A stretch of DNA of 45,628 nt from Xenophilus aerolatus (GCA_030418545.1 QAIB01000019.1:1-45628), one strand, 5' to 3'; positions 14,851-23,774 are shown, counted from the first letter of the stretch. The notes: generated from the letters alone by a model not told the origin. Numbers and translations: made by a program.

Positions 14851-15102
14851 ATGGAGCAGGCCGCGATCGCCATCCTCGGCGCCGCGGCGGCTTGGCTGTC
14901 GCAGGACGGCCGGCCGCGCTGGGCCCGGTGGGCTTGCATCGTCGGCCTGGTCGGCCAGCCGTTCTGGCTGGCCGCCACCTGGCGCGCAGGACAGTGGGGC
15001 ATGCTGGTGGTCTCGCTCGTCTTCACGGCCGCGTGGCTGCGTGGCATCTGGTCGCTGTGGATCGCTCCAGCCCGGGCACGGGCTGCGGGAGCGGCGTCAT
15101 GA
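14851..15102 (+). CDS. Small membrane protein of phage-like type
   Basis: This is an 83-residue protein with two or three hydrophobic segments (AAIAILGAAAAWLS, WACIVGLVGQPFWLAATW, GMLVVSLVFTAAWLRGIWSLW). It starts two bases after the previous stop, and its TGA overlaps the next ATG. The arrangement GRPRWARWA...GQPFW...WGM resembles small membrane proteins found in prophages of Burkholderiales, but no function is known. Confidence 0.6.
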   Translation: MEQAAIAILGAAAAWLSQDGRPRWARWACIVGLVGQPFWLAATWRAGQWGMLVVSLVFTAAWLRGIWSLWIAPARARAAGAAS

Positions 15103-15407
15103 GCGGGATGGTCCTGATCGTGCCTGGCGCGACCGATGAAGAGCTGCAGGCCGGCCTCGAGGCTGCGAAGCTCTTCCTGGAGATCCACGGCGTCACGCCG
15201 ATGGATGTCGCGGCCGCAGAGTATGCGCACGAGTGTTGGGACGATGGCGGATTCGAGGAGGACGAGGAGCCGTCAGCGGATGCACAGCGCGTCAGCCGAA
15301 TCTGGGGCCAAGCGCAGACTGTTGCGGTGGACACCACGTGTGCCAGCTGGCGCCGGCTGCCGCCGCACGGATGGCAGCTGTACCCCTTTGACGACGCTGC
15401 GGACTGA
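15099..15407 (+). CDS. Small acidic protein of phage-like type, unknown function
   Basis: This is a 102-residue protein. ATG at 15099 overlaps the TGA of the membrane-protein gene (ATGA), so the two are translationally coupled. The middle (ELQAGLEAAKLFLEIHGVTPMDVAAAEYAHECWDDGGFEEDEEPS) is helical and very acidic. A tryptophan-containing tail ends WQLYPFDDAAD. No family recognised. Confidence 0.6.
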   Translation: MSGMVLIVPGATDEELQAGLEAAKLFLEIHGVTPMDVAAAEYAHECWDDGGFEEDEEPSADAQRVSRIWGQAQTVAVDTTCASWRRLPPHGWQLYPFDDAAD

Positions 15408-15424
15408 AAGGCCGCAGAACAGCC

Positions 15425-16126
15425 TCACTGCTTGGGTCGACGGTCTCTTGCTGGGCGTGGTGGCACCCGTTTGTGCGCCGTGTTGGCCAGCCCATCAGTG
15501 ATGTAGACCGACATCACCAAATTCTCCGCGACAGTGACCATCGCGATGACTTCCGCTTCCGTCGGCGTATGCGCGCGATGGGTAACGGCGCTGCCCACGT
15601 CGATGATCTTGAGCATTCGATCTTTGTCTCTGGCCGAGAGGTGGCCGGCGTCGAACAAGGCCTGCAGGTTGGACCTGAAGGAGCCGCGATCTTCCAGCTG
15701 GTGCACCATGACGGACTCGATCAACCCGCGAACGCCGAGCGCGACCAGGCGCGGCATTCGGCTTTGCAAGCCGGTGTAGATCTCGCGCAGGAGCTCGTGG
15801 ATGTTGTCCAGACGCGGGTCGAAGACGCCGTTGAGAAAAAGATCGTTGGCCCAAGACGGTCGCTGCCTGGCCATCGCACCTGGGTGATACGTGACGTATG
15901 TGTCGAACTCGGAGCCATCGGACGTGACCATCAGCTTGATTTCTTCGCAGCCGCAGCACTCGATCAGTTGTTAGTCCTCCGCCGAATAGCCATAGCTCTC
16001 TCCTTCGCTATCCTCAAAGTCCTCTCTTTGACGCTTTTGAAAGAGGACTTTGTGCGCCGTCGTGCGACTGCAGCTGTTGCAGTGCGCCTTCACCGTCGGC
16101 GGCGTCGAACCAAACGCGCTGCTCAT
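15425..16126 (-). pseudogene. DUF4145 protein split by one nonsense codon
   Basis: Minus-strand ATG at 16126 overlaps the TGA of the SRAP remnant (ATGA). The frame begins MSSAFGSTPPTVKAHCNSC and reads 51 codons to TAA (15973-15971). Without any shift it then continues QLIECCGCEEIKLM and on to 15425. The pair CNSC and CCGC forms a zinc ribbon interrupted only by that stop, where TAC (Tyr) would restore the family pattern DYQLIEC. The rest (RGLIESVMVHQLED, LFDAGHLSARDKDRM, VGSAVTHRAHTPT, ENLVMSVYI) matches DUF4145, a helical domain seen in restriction-associated and phage proteins. An internal ATG at 15931 could still give a 168-residue protein lacking the zinc ribbon. Confidence 0.85.
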
Positions 16127-16922
16127 GCTGCCTTCCGGTGCTCGTAGTAAGGCCGCTCCTTCTCTTCGAGCAGCGCATCGAGCTCGTCAAGGGTGCGTCC
16201 TTCCGGTGTCAGCCAGGCCTCGACGTTCTTCTCCTGCAGGGCCACGATCGTGCGGTCGTGGCCGGCTGCAGCCACCTCAGGCAGCGGTTATCGGTGAAGG
16301 CCGCAAAGGACCACAGGTCCGGCTCGTCGACGCCCGCAGGCGGCGTCCAGTGCGAGTAGAGGCAGGCCACCAGTTGGTCGCGCTGCGGCACCGGCCTGAA
16401 TTCGAGCACGATGTTCTCCGGCCGCTCGCCGGGTTGCAGCTCTCGGTGCTCGGCGACGTGGCGCACGACGTTCTCCCAGAACACCGGCACGAGGGCCAGG
16501 CCGTGCGTGTGGCCGAAATGGCCCTTCCAGAAGCCGCGCAGGTTGTCGCGTCGGCTGTTGTACAGGCCCGGGTACTTGGCGTCATAGAACGCCGGTTTGC
16601 CGGCAGGCCGCAGGTGGTAACGCATCGGCCGGATGACGGGCTGGCCCTCCTCAAAAATGAGGACAGGCCCCCACCAAAGGGGGAAGAGCCTGGCGTCCGT
16701 GTCGCGCAGCTCGGTGCGCCTCATGCCGTCGAGGGTGGCCAGCGCCGCGGCCACCTTGTTGCCAGCGATGCGCTGGCTCTCCTGGGCCTTCTTCGTCGTC
16801 TTGGTCTGCAACTCGCGCTCGGCATCTACCAGGCGCTTGCGCTGCTTGAAAAGCTCCTGCTCAATACCCTGCATCTGGTCGGAGTTGATCTGCTGGATCA
16901 GGTCGTGGATCTCGCGTTCTTC
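16123..16922 (-). pseudogene. SRAP (SOS response-associated peptidase) remnant of phage type
   Basis: On the minus strand from about 16922 the peptide EREIHDLIQQINSDQMQG, ELFKQRKRLVDAERELQ, MRYHLRPAGKPAFYD, YNSRRDNLRGFWKGHFGHTHG and LWSFAAFTD matches the phage-type SRAP/HMCES-like family, which in other members forms a protective DNA-protein crosslink at abasic sites. Two defects are visible. The first part, including the catalytic Cys2, is missing and replaced by an IS30 transposase segment. Near 16289 one base is missing (GATAACCG where GATGAACCG is expected), so the frame shifts. The correct ending, PEVAAAGHDRTIVAL to YYEHRKAA, is in the next frame and stops at 16123. Confidence 0.82.
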
Positions 16923-17399
16923 AGTATGCTTGAGCCACCCGGCGATCTGTTCCGGCGACCACAGCGCCCGAAGCTTGTCGGTCACAACGCGCGCCAACGC
17001 TCTGTTCTCGACAAGCTTGCATTGCTTGGGACGCAGCGCACGGTCCCAGGCAGCGCAATCTGCGTCTGTGGCCCGGTAGTCCGACCGCCCACCATTGCGC
17101 TTGATCTCGCGACTGATCGTCGAGGGCGCGCGCCCCAGCAAGGCAGCAATTGAGCGGATCGAGAAGCCAGCCACCACAGCGCGCGAGATCTCTTCGCGCT
17201 CAGCCAGCGTCAGCACCGTGGCACAGCGGCTACGTGCCGGGGGCCGAAATCCACCAGTTCGGGAAAGGATTCCCTGCACTGACGTGTGGGATCGATTGAA
17301 CAACTGGGCAATCTGATGGAGCGTCCAGCCTTGCTTCCATCGCTCCCACATCAATGCCTTCTGGGCGTCCGTGTAGTAGGTTCGCGTCCGGTACTTCAT
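16923..17399 (-). pseudogene. IS30-family transposase, N-terminal part, fused in frame to SRAP
   Basis: From ATG at 17399 (minus strand) the first 159 residues are an IS30-family transposase N-terminus: an HTH (WKQGWTLHQIAQLFNRSHTSV), a second HTH (SIRSIAALLGRAPSTISREIKRNGG), and LWSPEQIAGWLK. The DDE catalytic domain is absent. At about 16922 the frame passes without interruption into SRAP sequence and stays open to 16209, giving a potential 396-residue chimera. The IS30 likeness of the upstream DNA extends to a terminal-repeat-like TGTTGCATCGACCGGTCGA at 17434-17452. The element is thus the left part of an IS30 copy that lost its right end in the event that joined it to SRAP. Confidence 0.82.
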
Positions 17400-17416
17400 C
17401 TACAACACTCCTTCTG

Positions 17417-17456
17417 CTCATGCAGTTTTTAGTGTGTTGCATCGACCGGTCGAATC
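17417..17456 (-). mobile_element. Probable IS30-family terminal inverted repeat
   Basis: The stretch with GTGTGTTGCATCGACCGGTCGAATCC lies just upstream of the transposase start and looks like the left terminal repeat of an IS30-family element. The second repeat is not present on the other side, which agrees with the truncation at about 16922. Confidence 0.5.
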
Positions 17457-17626
17457 CGCCGCCAGCAGCGGTCATTCATCGCCCCAGCAGACCGTCGATG
17501 CGCTCGACGAGGCCACCAACATCACCCGCGACGCCGTCGGGCTGCCCACGCAATTAAGCTACCCTGGGAGCATTGAGTTCCCGGACACCCGAATCCAAGC
17601 ATCCCGCACCAACACCTAAAAGGCCC

Positions 17627-18247
17627 ATGTCCCTCCTTACCTTCTTCGTCGCGGCCGTAGTGCTTGCAGTCACCCCAGGTCCCGGATTGGCGTATGTGAT
17701 TGCCAGAACAGTCTCGGGAGGGCGCGGCGAGGGGCTGGCGTCCTGCTTCGGAACTGGCTTCGGCGGGATGGTCCATGTGCTCGCCGCTGCCCTTGGCCTG
17801 TCGCTGTTGATTGCCCAGTCGGCGCTAGCCTTCAGCCTCGTCAAATACATCGGGGCAGCGTACCTGATCTACTTGGGCATTCGGATGCTGATGCGCAGGG
17901 ATGCTGTGGATCAGCCCAGCACCGACGTGAAACCGCAGGGCCCAAAGCGAGCCCTGTTGGAGGGCGTGGTGGTCGAAATCTTAAACGTGAAGACGGCGCT
18001 TTTCTTCCTCGCCTTCCTGCCGCAATTCGTCTCCTCCACTGCGCCCCTAATTCCGCAATTGGTGACGCTGGGCAGCATTTGCGTCGCCTTGAACACGTTA
18101 GTCGATGTATTCGCTGTTCTCGCGGCGCACCGTTTGCTTCGCTCAGGCGTTGCACGGGCGGCGCGCGCCCGCGTACTCAGGCGAATCTCAGGAGTAACGA
18201 TGATCGGCTTAGGGACTTTCTTGGCGTTTGCTCGGCAGCGGACGTAG
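17627..18247 (+). CDS. LysE/RhtB-family amino-acid exporter
   Basis: This protein has 206 residues from ATG at 17627 with AAAAGG just upstream. A TTG at 17573 would add 18 hydrophilic residues and is less likely. The N-terminus MSLLTFFVAAVVLAVTPGPGLAYVIART contains the family's TPGP motif in the first helix. About six membrane helices follow, with a GTGFGG loop, YIGAAYLIYLGIRML and the NVKTALFFLAFLPQF signature. Members export amino acids or homoserine lactone-type metabolites from the cytoplasm by proton antiport. The substrate is unknown. It is a single gene with no regulator beside it and lies just outside the IS30 remnant. Confidence 0.9.
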   Translation: MSLLTFFVAAVVLAVTPGPGLAYVIARTVSGGRGEGLASCFGTGFGGMVHVLAAALGLSLLIAQSALAFSLVKYIGAAYLIYLGIRMLMRRDAVDQPSTDVKPQGPKRALLEGVVVEILNVKTALFFLAFLPQFVSSTAPLIPQLVTLGSICVALNTLVDVFAVLAAHRLLRSGVARAARARVLRRISGVTMIGLGTFLAFARQRT

Positions 18248-18355
18248 AAGGTGGCCTGCGAATCGCGAATTTCCGCTTAGGGCCCAAAGCGGAAGTTGCT
18301 CGTAGCAATTCCACCATGGTCAGCCATCGGTTCGCGTGCGTTAGAGGATCTCCAG

Positions 18356-18661
18356 CTATAAGGTATGACTAAAGCGCTTGACCCAAACCTTCGTTACTCG
18401 ACCATTCTCCAGTGAGAGGAGGACTCGCAATTCGTCGAAGCCCCACCAATATTCAATTTCGCTTTTGCTAGCGTAGATCCTGTCAGGGCTGTGCGCGATC
18501 TCGCGGAAACCATCGAGTTTCAGCTTGGCCATGGCATCTCCAGCAGATTCACCGGGCTTAAAGCGATTCTCAACATAGTCTGCCCTGACATGTGCTTCCC
18601 ACTTCGAATGGCCGACCGCGCACAGCAAGCAAAACCCAACTGCGATCACTAGCTTTTTCAT
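18356..18661 (-). CDS. Small secreted protein of unknown function
   Basis: This is a 101-residue protein. Minus-strand ATG at 18661 begins MKKLVIAVGFCLLCAVGHS, a signal peptide with a likely cut after GHS. The mature part (VENRFKPGESAGDAMAKLKLDGFREI, SEIEYWWGFDELRVLLSLENGRVTKVWVKRF) has the look of a small periplasmic alpha/beta domain related to SmpA/BamE-like folds, but I cannot assign a family. It is a single gene without an obvious partner. Confidence 0.7.
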   Translation of the reverse strand: MKKLVIAVGFCLLCAVGHSKWEAHVRADYVENRFKPGESAGDAMAKLKLDGFREIAHSPDRIYASKSEIEYWWGFDELRVLLSLENGRVTKVWVKRFSHTL

Positions 18662-19160
18662 GAGTGCGAGTGTGGGAGTTGGACTCTGCTGAAACTGGTT
18701 AGTTGTTGGCCGTGCAAAATACAGTAAGGCGTCAGACGCTGCTGCGGCTCGGTTCTGGCCGCAGACAGGAGGTCTGCTCTTGGCCGACCGTAGCCCGCCG
18801 TCGTGCTGACGCAAAGGGCCCATAGCGGAATTTTGCCTGCTCAAGAGCTGACGTTCGTGGACCTTGCAATACTTCAGAGCAGCCCGGCGCCCGCACGGTG
18901 AGTTTGGGAACGACGAACTAACATCCGCGCAAACCGCCAAAAAGGTCTCGCCTCCTGCCGCAAGGACTTGGGGTGCTTCATTTCTGCAGCATCGCGCGGT
19001 GGACTTCCTATGCCAAAGCGGGCATAACGCGGGCGCTGGTCACTGGCGAATCTTCGTGAACTGGGAAGAAACGTGCCAAAGGCGACCCGCTTGCGCCGGA
19101 GTGGACATACAGAAAAGACGTCAGCGAGAAAAGAGGTCAGCGCTTCCGCTGCCAAAGAGC
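18662..19160. other. 500-base stretch without a recognisable gene
   Basis: A 96-codon frame on the minus strand (19164 to 18874) shows no family-like pattern. The stretch carries fragments such as AAGGGCCCATAGCGGAA (about 18815-18831), which echoes TAGGGCCCAAAGCGGAA at 18279-18295, and GTTCTGGCCGCAGACAGG. These look like degraded copies of a dispersed non-coding element; a similar CGCTTCTGGCCGTATTG is at 25052. Confidence 0.4.
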
Positions 19161-19532
19161 TCAATGTCCCCCGTGCGGCAGCGTGTATCCGCGTCGAGGC
19201 CGCCCGTCTTCGAGCAGCCAGTGGGCAACGAGCAGGCCGTCGCTCGCGAGCGCGTGCAGGCCGCGATAAATCTGCGGCATGCTCAGAGGCTCACCCATGT
19301 CGAGCAGGGCACGGTATATGCCCGTCACATCGACTGCTGCGCCCTCGTGGTGGGCGATTGCCGCCACAAGGGCGCAGCGCTGATCAACAGCTTTTTTGTT
19401 TATGCCCGACTGCCCCGTCAATCGAGCGCGGACCTGTTCGCGCAATTGAGCAGTAGACGCACGCATTGATCCGGCCGCGGCGCCGGGCGCTGTGTGCGAT
19501 GTTGGGGAGCCCGATTCGCGTGGGACTGACAT
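19161..19532 (-). CDS. Fur-like winged-helix regulator
   Basis: This is a 123-residue protein; a start at Met23 (19466) is also possible. Residues about 45-115 (ALVAAIAHHEGAAVDVTGIYRALLDMGEPLSMPQIYRGLHALASDGLLVAHW) match the winged helix of Fur-family repressors, including the IYR-GLHAL recognition helix. The C-terminal dimerisation and metal-binding half of normal Fur proteins (about 150 residues) is absent, so metal sensing would need another mechanism. It is transcribed away from a TonB siderophore-receptor gene across about 200 bases, which makes it the likely local regulator of the iron locus. I found no clear 19-base Fur box in the gap. Confidence 0.7.
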   Translation of the reverse strand: MSVPRESGSPTSHTAPGAAAGSMRASTAQLREQVRARLTGQSGINKKAVDQRCALVAAIAHHEGAAVDVTGIYRALLDMGEPLSMPQIYRGLHALASDGLLVAHWLLEDGRPRRGYTLPHGGH

Positions 19533-19740
19533 CCAACAAGAGTAGCACTTCAGGTTCTACCCCAATATGCCAAAACTCAAGTGGCTTTCCCTGGATTTTC
19601 ATGTTGTGTTAAGGAAACAGTAGGCGCTCGTGTGCTATGAAATATGTACGAGCAAGTTATATTCCACGCTTCTGCGGCAAGCCAGATCCCGCGCGGACAG
19701 CCAGCCTCCCACCGACCTTTTGGTTCCCTTGGAGGCCATC

Positions 19741-22170
19741 TTGGCTAGTCATTCGCTCTCGTCCCTACCCGTCTCCCCGCCCTACGAGGCGCCCGGCGAC
19801 CGGTCCGCGTTTCCTTTGGGTGCGCTCATGCTGGCCGCGTCGGTCAGTAGCTGGGCGCAGCAGCCCGCAACGCCGGCATCGGAGCCCAGCGGCGGCACCC
19901 TAAATACCGTCACCGTGACGGACGAGCGCGAGCGCCAGGGCAAGGAAGACCTGCAGACGAAGAAGACCAGCATCGGCAAGGGCACGCAGGACATCCGCGA
20001 CATCCCGCAGTCGATCAACGTCATCACCGAGAAGCTGATCGACGACGTCAAGCTCGACACCCTCAAGGACGCCCTGCATTACTCCGCCGGCATCACCTTC
20101 GCGGCGACCGAGAACGGCACCGACCAGGACATCCGCCTGCGCGGCTTTCCGGTGGCGAGCACGGGCGACCTGCTGATCGACGGCATGCGCGATCCCTCGC
20201 AGTACGACCGTGACACCTTCAACCTCGAGCGCATCGAGGTCATGCGCGGCGCGGCGTCGATGATCTTCGGCCGCGGCTCCACGGGTGGAGTCATCAATCA
20301 GGTCACCAAGAAGCCCCTGCTCGCGGACCAGACCGACATCGTCGGCACTGTGGGTTCGGGCAGCTACTACCGCTCGACGCTGGACTTCAACAAGCGCACC
20401 GGCGAAGAGAGCGCGTTCCGGCTCAATGCCATGTGGAACAAGGCCTACAACGGCGGCGCCAAGGTCGACAAGAGCGGCATCGCGCCCTCGTACAGCTGGG
20501 GCATCGGCAGCGACAACGAATTCAACGTCGGCCTGTTCCACCTGGAGGTCAACAACGTGCCGATGTCCGCGATCCGCTGGATCCAGGACGGCCGCCAGGG
20601 GCTGACCGGCTACAACGCCCGCGGCGTGCCCACCTTCGGCGCGCTCAGCACGCTCGCCAAGACCACGCCGGGCAACTTCTACGGCACGACCGCGGACAAG
20701 CTGCTCGGCAAGGCCGACTACGGCAACGCCTCGTGGCTGCACCGCTTCTTGGATGGCAGCGAACTGAAGACGCAGATCCGCACCGGCACCTACGACCGCC
20801 AGCAGGAGGGCTCGGTCGCGGGCTTCGGCACCACCTTCGGGCAGCCCACCACGGCGGCCAACCTGAGCGACTTCACGGTGCTGACGCGTGCGGCACTCAC
20901 GCCTCGCAAGGACCAGTACAAGGGCACCTACCTCCAGAGCGACTACAGCAAGGAGTTCACCCTGGGCAGCACCAAGCATTCGCTGCTCGCCGGCGTCGAT
21001 GTCTCCAAGGAGTCGGCCGACCGCTTCCAGAACAACGGCTACATCTTCAATGCGAGCGGCCGAGGACTCACGCTGGGCACTCGCCCCAATACCTGGCTGG
21101 GCACGCCCGACAACGGCGCCGTACTCGGTGGCTCGGGGCTGTCGCCTTCTTACAGGCCGTCGAGCGGCTATTCCGCCAAGTCCTACGGCGTGTACCTGCA
21201 GGACCTGGTGCAGGTGGCGCCCGACTGGAAGATCCTGGGCGGCATCCGCTACGACAAGCTCAAGGGCGACTTCGACCAGTACACGTACACAAACCCCTCG
21301 TGCGTGAACCGCAACACCGGCGCCACGATCGCCTCGCCGACCAACTTCTGCCAGGGCGGCCTGCAGCAGTACCGGCCGGGCTCCATCCTGCCGACAACCA
21401 CCAGCACCCACCTGTCTCAAGGCGCTTGGAGCTACCGCACCGGCGTGCTTTACCAGCCGTCGCCGACGCAGTCCTACCACATCTCGTACAGCACCTCGTT
21501 CAACGCCTCGGCCGACACCTATCAGTACGTGTCGCCGCAAACCGCCAACACGCCGCCCGAAAAGAGCCGCAACATCGAGATCGGTGCCAAGCTCGACTGG
21601 CTGGACGGCAAGCTGTCGACCCGCGCCGCGCTTTTCAAGACAGAGAAGACCAACGAGCGCACCACCGACTCCGACTTCGCCGGCGATTCGTACCTGCTGT
21701 CGGGCAAGCGCCACTCGCAGGGCATGGAGATCGACGTCATCGGCCGCCTGACGCCCCAGTGGGAGGTGTACTTCTCCTACTCGTTCATCCCGCGCGCGAC
21801 CATCGACCGGGTCGGCAGCACCGCCACGCCGGGCACGCTCGGCGCGCGCGTGGGCCTCACCCCCAAGCACAGCGGGGCGGCCTGGGTCAGCTACCAGGCC
21901 ACGCCGAAGTTCCGCATCGCCGGCGGCCTGCGCGGCGCCTCGGAGAACCGGCCGCTGCAGGGCGGCAGCGGCGCGGCGAGCTACACCGCGCGCACGCCGG
22001 GCTATGTGGTGGGCGACCTGATGGCCGAGTACAAGTTCACGCCGGACCTGTACGCGCAGCTCAACGTGACGAACGTGACCAACAAGCTCTACGGCGACCA
22101 GCTCTATCCGGGATTCGCGATCGCCGGGCAGGCGCGCACGGTTCTCTTCACCCTGGGCGCGCGCTTCTGA
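19741..22170 (+). CDS. TonB-dependent siderophore receptor, Fiu/PiuA type
   Basis: This protein has 809 residues from TTG at 19741, chosen because GGAGG lies 7 bases upstream and the protein then begins MASHSLSSLPVS with a signal region ending VSSWAQ. A TonB-box-like TVTVTDE precedes the plug domain (DIPQSINVITEKLIDD, RGFPVASTGDLLIDGMRD, IEVMRGAASMIFGRGSTGGVINQVTK). The 22-strand barrel ends in LFTLGARF with the terminal Phe. This profile fits catecholate receptors of the Fiu/PiuA group, which take up monocatechol-iron complexes across the outer membrane. The next gene encodes PiuC, the usual partner of this receptor type. Expression is expected to be iron-regulated, probably with the divergent Fur-like gene. 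Confidence 0.92.
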   Translation: MASHSLSSLPVSPPYEAPGDRSAFPLGALMLAASVSSWAQQPATPASEPSGGTLNTVTVTDERERQGKEDLQTKKTSIGKGTQDIRDIPQSINVITEKLIDDVKLDTLKDALHYSAGITFAATENGTDQDIRLRGFPVASTGDLLIDGMRDPSQYDRDTFNLERIEVMRGAASMIFGRGSTGGVINQVTKKPLLADQTDIVGTVGSGSYYRSTLDFNKRTGEESAFRLNAMWNKAYNGGAKVDKSGIAPSYSWGIGSDNEFNVGLFHLEVNNVPMSAIRWIQDGRQGLTGYNARGVPTFGALSTLAKTTPGNFYGTTADKLLGKADYGNASWLHRFLDGSELKTQIRTGTYDRQQEGSVAGFGTTFGQPTTAANLSDFTVLTRAALTPRKDQYKGTYLQSDYSKEFTLGSTKHSLLAGVDVSKESADRFQNNGYIFNASGRGLTLGTRPNTWLGTPDNGAVLGGSGLSPSYRPSSGYSAKSYGVYLQDLVQVAPDWKILGGIRYDKLKGDFDQYTYTNPSCVNRNTGATIASPTNFCQGGLQQYRPGSILPTTTSTHLSQGAWSYRTGVLYQPSPTQSYHISYSTSFNASADTYQYVSPQTANTPPEKSRNIEIGAKLDWLDGKLSTRAALFKTEKTNERTTDSDFAGDSYLLSGKRHSQGMEIDVIGRLTPQWEVYFSYSFIPRATIDRVGSTATPGTLGARVGLTPKHSGAAWVSYQATPKFRIAGGLRGASENRPLQGGSGAASYTARTPGYVVGDLMAEYKFTPDLYAQLNVTNVTNKLYGDQLYPGFAIAGQARTVLFTLGARF

Positions 22171-22188
22171 TTTCGCTACCCTCGCGGC

Positions 22189-22875
22189 ATGCTGGTCCAC
22201 ATCCAAGGCGTTCTCACGGCAGACGAACTGCGCGAGGCCCAGGCCATCCTGGCTGGCGCGCCGTGGGAGGACGGCCGCTTCACCGCGGGCGAACAGTCCG
22301 CCCACGCCAAGAACAACCAGCAGCTGCGCGAGGACTGCGACGAGACCGCGGCCGTGCAGCAGCTGTTGCTGCGCGGTCTGGAGCGCCACGCCGTATTCTT
22401 CTCGGCAGCGCTGCCCAAGCACATCTCGCCGCCGCTGTTCAACCGTTATGGCGGCGCATCCAACAGCTTCGGCAACCACGTCGACAGCGCCGTGCGCTTC
22501 CTGCGCAACGGCGCGGGCCGCGTGCGCACCGATGTGTCCTGCACCGTCTTCCTCGCCGATCCGGCCGACTACGACGGCGGCGAGCTGGTGGTGGAAGACA
22601 CTTTCGGCGAGCAGCGCGTGAAACTCGCGGCGGGCGACATGGTGCTCTACCCCGGCACCAGCGTACACCGCGTGCTGCCCGTCACGCGCGGCGTCCGGCT
22701 CGCCAGCTACTTCTGGATCCAGAGCATGGTGCGCAGCGACGAGCAGCGGCGCCTCCTGTTCGAGATGGACAACCACCTGCGCCATGTGCGCAGCCACTAC
22801 GGCGAGACCGACCAGGGCGTGGTCGGCCTCACGAGCACGTACCACAACCTCCTGCGCATGTGGCTCGACGTCTGA
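22189..22875 (+). CDS. PiuC/YbiX-type Fe(II)/2-oxoglutarate dioxygenase (PKHD hydroxylase)
   Basis: This is a 228-residue protein of normal family length. The double-stranded beta-helix shows the metal set His97 and Asp99 in GNHVDSA and His160 in GTSVHRV, with Arg170 as the 2-oxoglutarate-binding residue. [16 protein letters not shown] and DYDGGELVV are family signatures. PKHD-type hydroxylases of this group sit beside Fiu/PiuA receptors in many proteobacteria and are thought to modify a siderophore or the receptor, but the substrate is not proven. The gene starts 18 bases after the receptor stop and is in the same operon. Confidence 0.93.
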   Translation: MLVHIQGVLTADELREAQAILAGAPWEDGRFTAGEQSAHAKNNQQLREDCDETAAVQQLLLRGLERHAVFFSAALPKHISPPLFNRYGGASNSFGNHVDSAVRFLRNGAGRVRTDVSCTVFLADPADYDGGELVVEDTFGEQRVKLAAGDMVLYPGTSVHRVLPVTRGVRLASYFWIQSMVRSDEQRRLLFEMDNHLRHVRSHYGETDQGVVGLTSTYHNLLRMWLDV

Positions 22876-22907
22876 GTCCGAACGCGCCCACCGATCCTCC
22901 TTCGACC

Positions 22908-23204
22908 ATGACCTCCTTTCGCCACTGCCTGTCAGCGCTGACCCTGTCGCTCCTTGCCGCCGCGCCGATGGCGCAGGTGGTCGACCACGCCACCGTCCGC
23001 TGCGAGGCCGTGCCCAAGGAAGAGATGAAGCCGCAGATGGAGCTGCAGCGCAAGCTCACCGCCGAGGGGTGGAAGGTGCGCCAGATCAAGAACTTCAACG
23101 GCTGCTACGAGGTGTACGGCTTCGACGCGACCGGGCGGCGCGTCGAGATGTTCTTCAATCCCAAGACCTTCGAGAAGGTCGGCGAGGTCGCCCAGCCGTC
23201 CTGA
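22908..23204 (+). CDS. PepSY-domain periplasmic protein
   Basis: This is a 98-residue protein with a signal peptide MTSFRHCLSALTLSLLAAAPMAQ. The mature part is one PepSY-like domain (LQRKLTAEGWKVRQIKNFNGCYEVYGFDATGRRVEMFFNPKTFEKVG) with two cysteines (RCEAV and NGCYE). It is followed 4 bases later by a cytochrome b gene; such pairs can act in electron transfer or heme/iron reduction at the inner membrane. The operon position after piuC supports a part in ferric-siderophore reduction, which is inference. Confidence 0.85.
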   Translation: MTSFRHCLSALTLSLLAAAPMAQVVDHATVRCEAVPKEEMKPQMELQRKLTAEGWKVRQIKNFNGCYEVYGFDATGRRVEMFFNPKTFEKVGEVAQPS

Positions 23205-23208
23205 GGGC

Positions 23209-23757
23209 ATGGAGGCCCGCCCTGCACCCCCCGCCGCCGCGCGCGTACGCGTCTGGAGCACCGCGCAGCGGACCCTGCACATCGCCCTGATCGCCGGCGT
23301 GGCCGTGGCCTGGTGCGTCGGCGAATCGCGCCAGCGCATCCACGACACGGCCGGCTACGTGGCGCTCGCGGCCGTGGGGCTGCGCGTGCTGCTGGGTTTC
23401 GCCGGCGGGCGCCATGCGCGCTTCGCGTCCTTCGTGCGCGGGTCGGCCGCCGTGCTGCGCTATGGCCGCGCGATGCTGGCCGGGCGTGAACAGCGCTACC
23501 TGGGCCACAACCCCCTGGGCGGCTGGATGGTGGTGGCGCTGTTGTCGACGACTGGCATAGCCTGCGTCACCGGCGTGCTCTACACCACCGATGCGCTGTG
23601 GGGCCTGGCCTGGCTGGAATGGCTGCACCGGGCCGCCGCATGGGCCGTGCTGGGGCTGGCCGTCGTGCATGTCGTCGCGGTGATCGCCATCAGCGTGCGC
23701 CACCGAGAGAACCTGGTGGCGGCCATGCTCAGCGGCGACAAGCGCATCGGCCGCTGA
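23209..23757 (+). CDS. Cytochrome b (CybH/NiFe-hydrogenase cytochrome b type)
   Basis: This is a 182-residue integral membrane protein with about four helices. Histidines likely to bind b-type hemes are in TLHIALIAG, RIHDTAGY, LGHNPLGGWM, LEWLHRAAAW and LAVVHVVAV. It fits the short cytochrome b561/NiFe-hydrogenase b-subunit fold, which moves electrons across the inner membrane. No hydrogenase genes are near. With the PepSY gene 4 bases upstream, a membrane reductase module for the iron locus is the better reading. It is convergent with the FTR1-type gene. Confidence 0.88.
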   Translation: MEARPAPPAAARVRVWSTAQRTLHIALIAGVAVAWCVGESRQRIHDTAGYVALAAVGLRVLLGFAGGRHARFASFVRGSAAVLRYGRAMLAGREQRYLGHNPLGGWMVVALLSTTGIACVTGVLYTTDALWGLAWLEWLHRAAAWAVLGLAVVHVVAVIAISVRHRENLVAAMLSGDKRIGR

Positions 23758-23774
23758 CCCGGAGCGTCAGAGGG

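Noticed and set aside
17460-17580. A coding remnant between the IS30 end and the LysE gene
   Set aside because: Short frames such as VDALDEATNITRDAVG look protein-like, but the stretch is too short to assign and has no start or family match I can support.
19533-19740. A Fur box before the siderophore receptor
   Set aside because: The A+T-rich stretch around 19640-19670 has no good match to the 19-base GATAATGATAATCATTATC pattern, so I do not call a site.
19900-22845. A 981-codon open frame on the minus strand
   Set aside because: It is antisense to the TonB receptor and PiuC genes, has an Ala/Val/Arg/His-rich composition produced by high-GC codon bias, no domain pattern and no ribosome site.
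20433-22900. The long upstream extension of the PepSY frame (923 codons in all)
   Set aside because: Only the last 98 codons, from ATG 22908 with a signal peptide, look like protein; the rest is a shadow of the receptor and PiuC genes.
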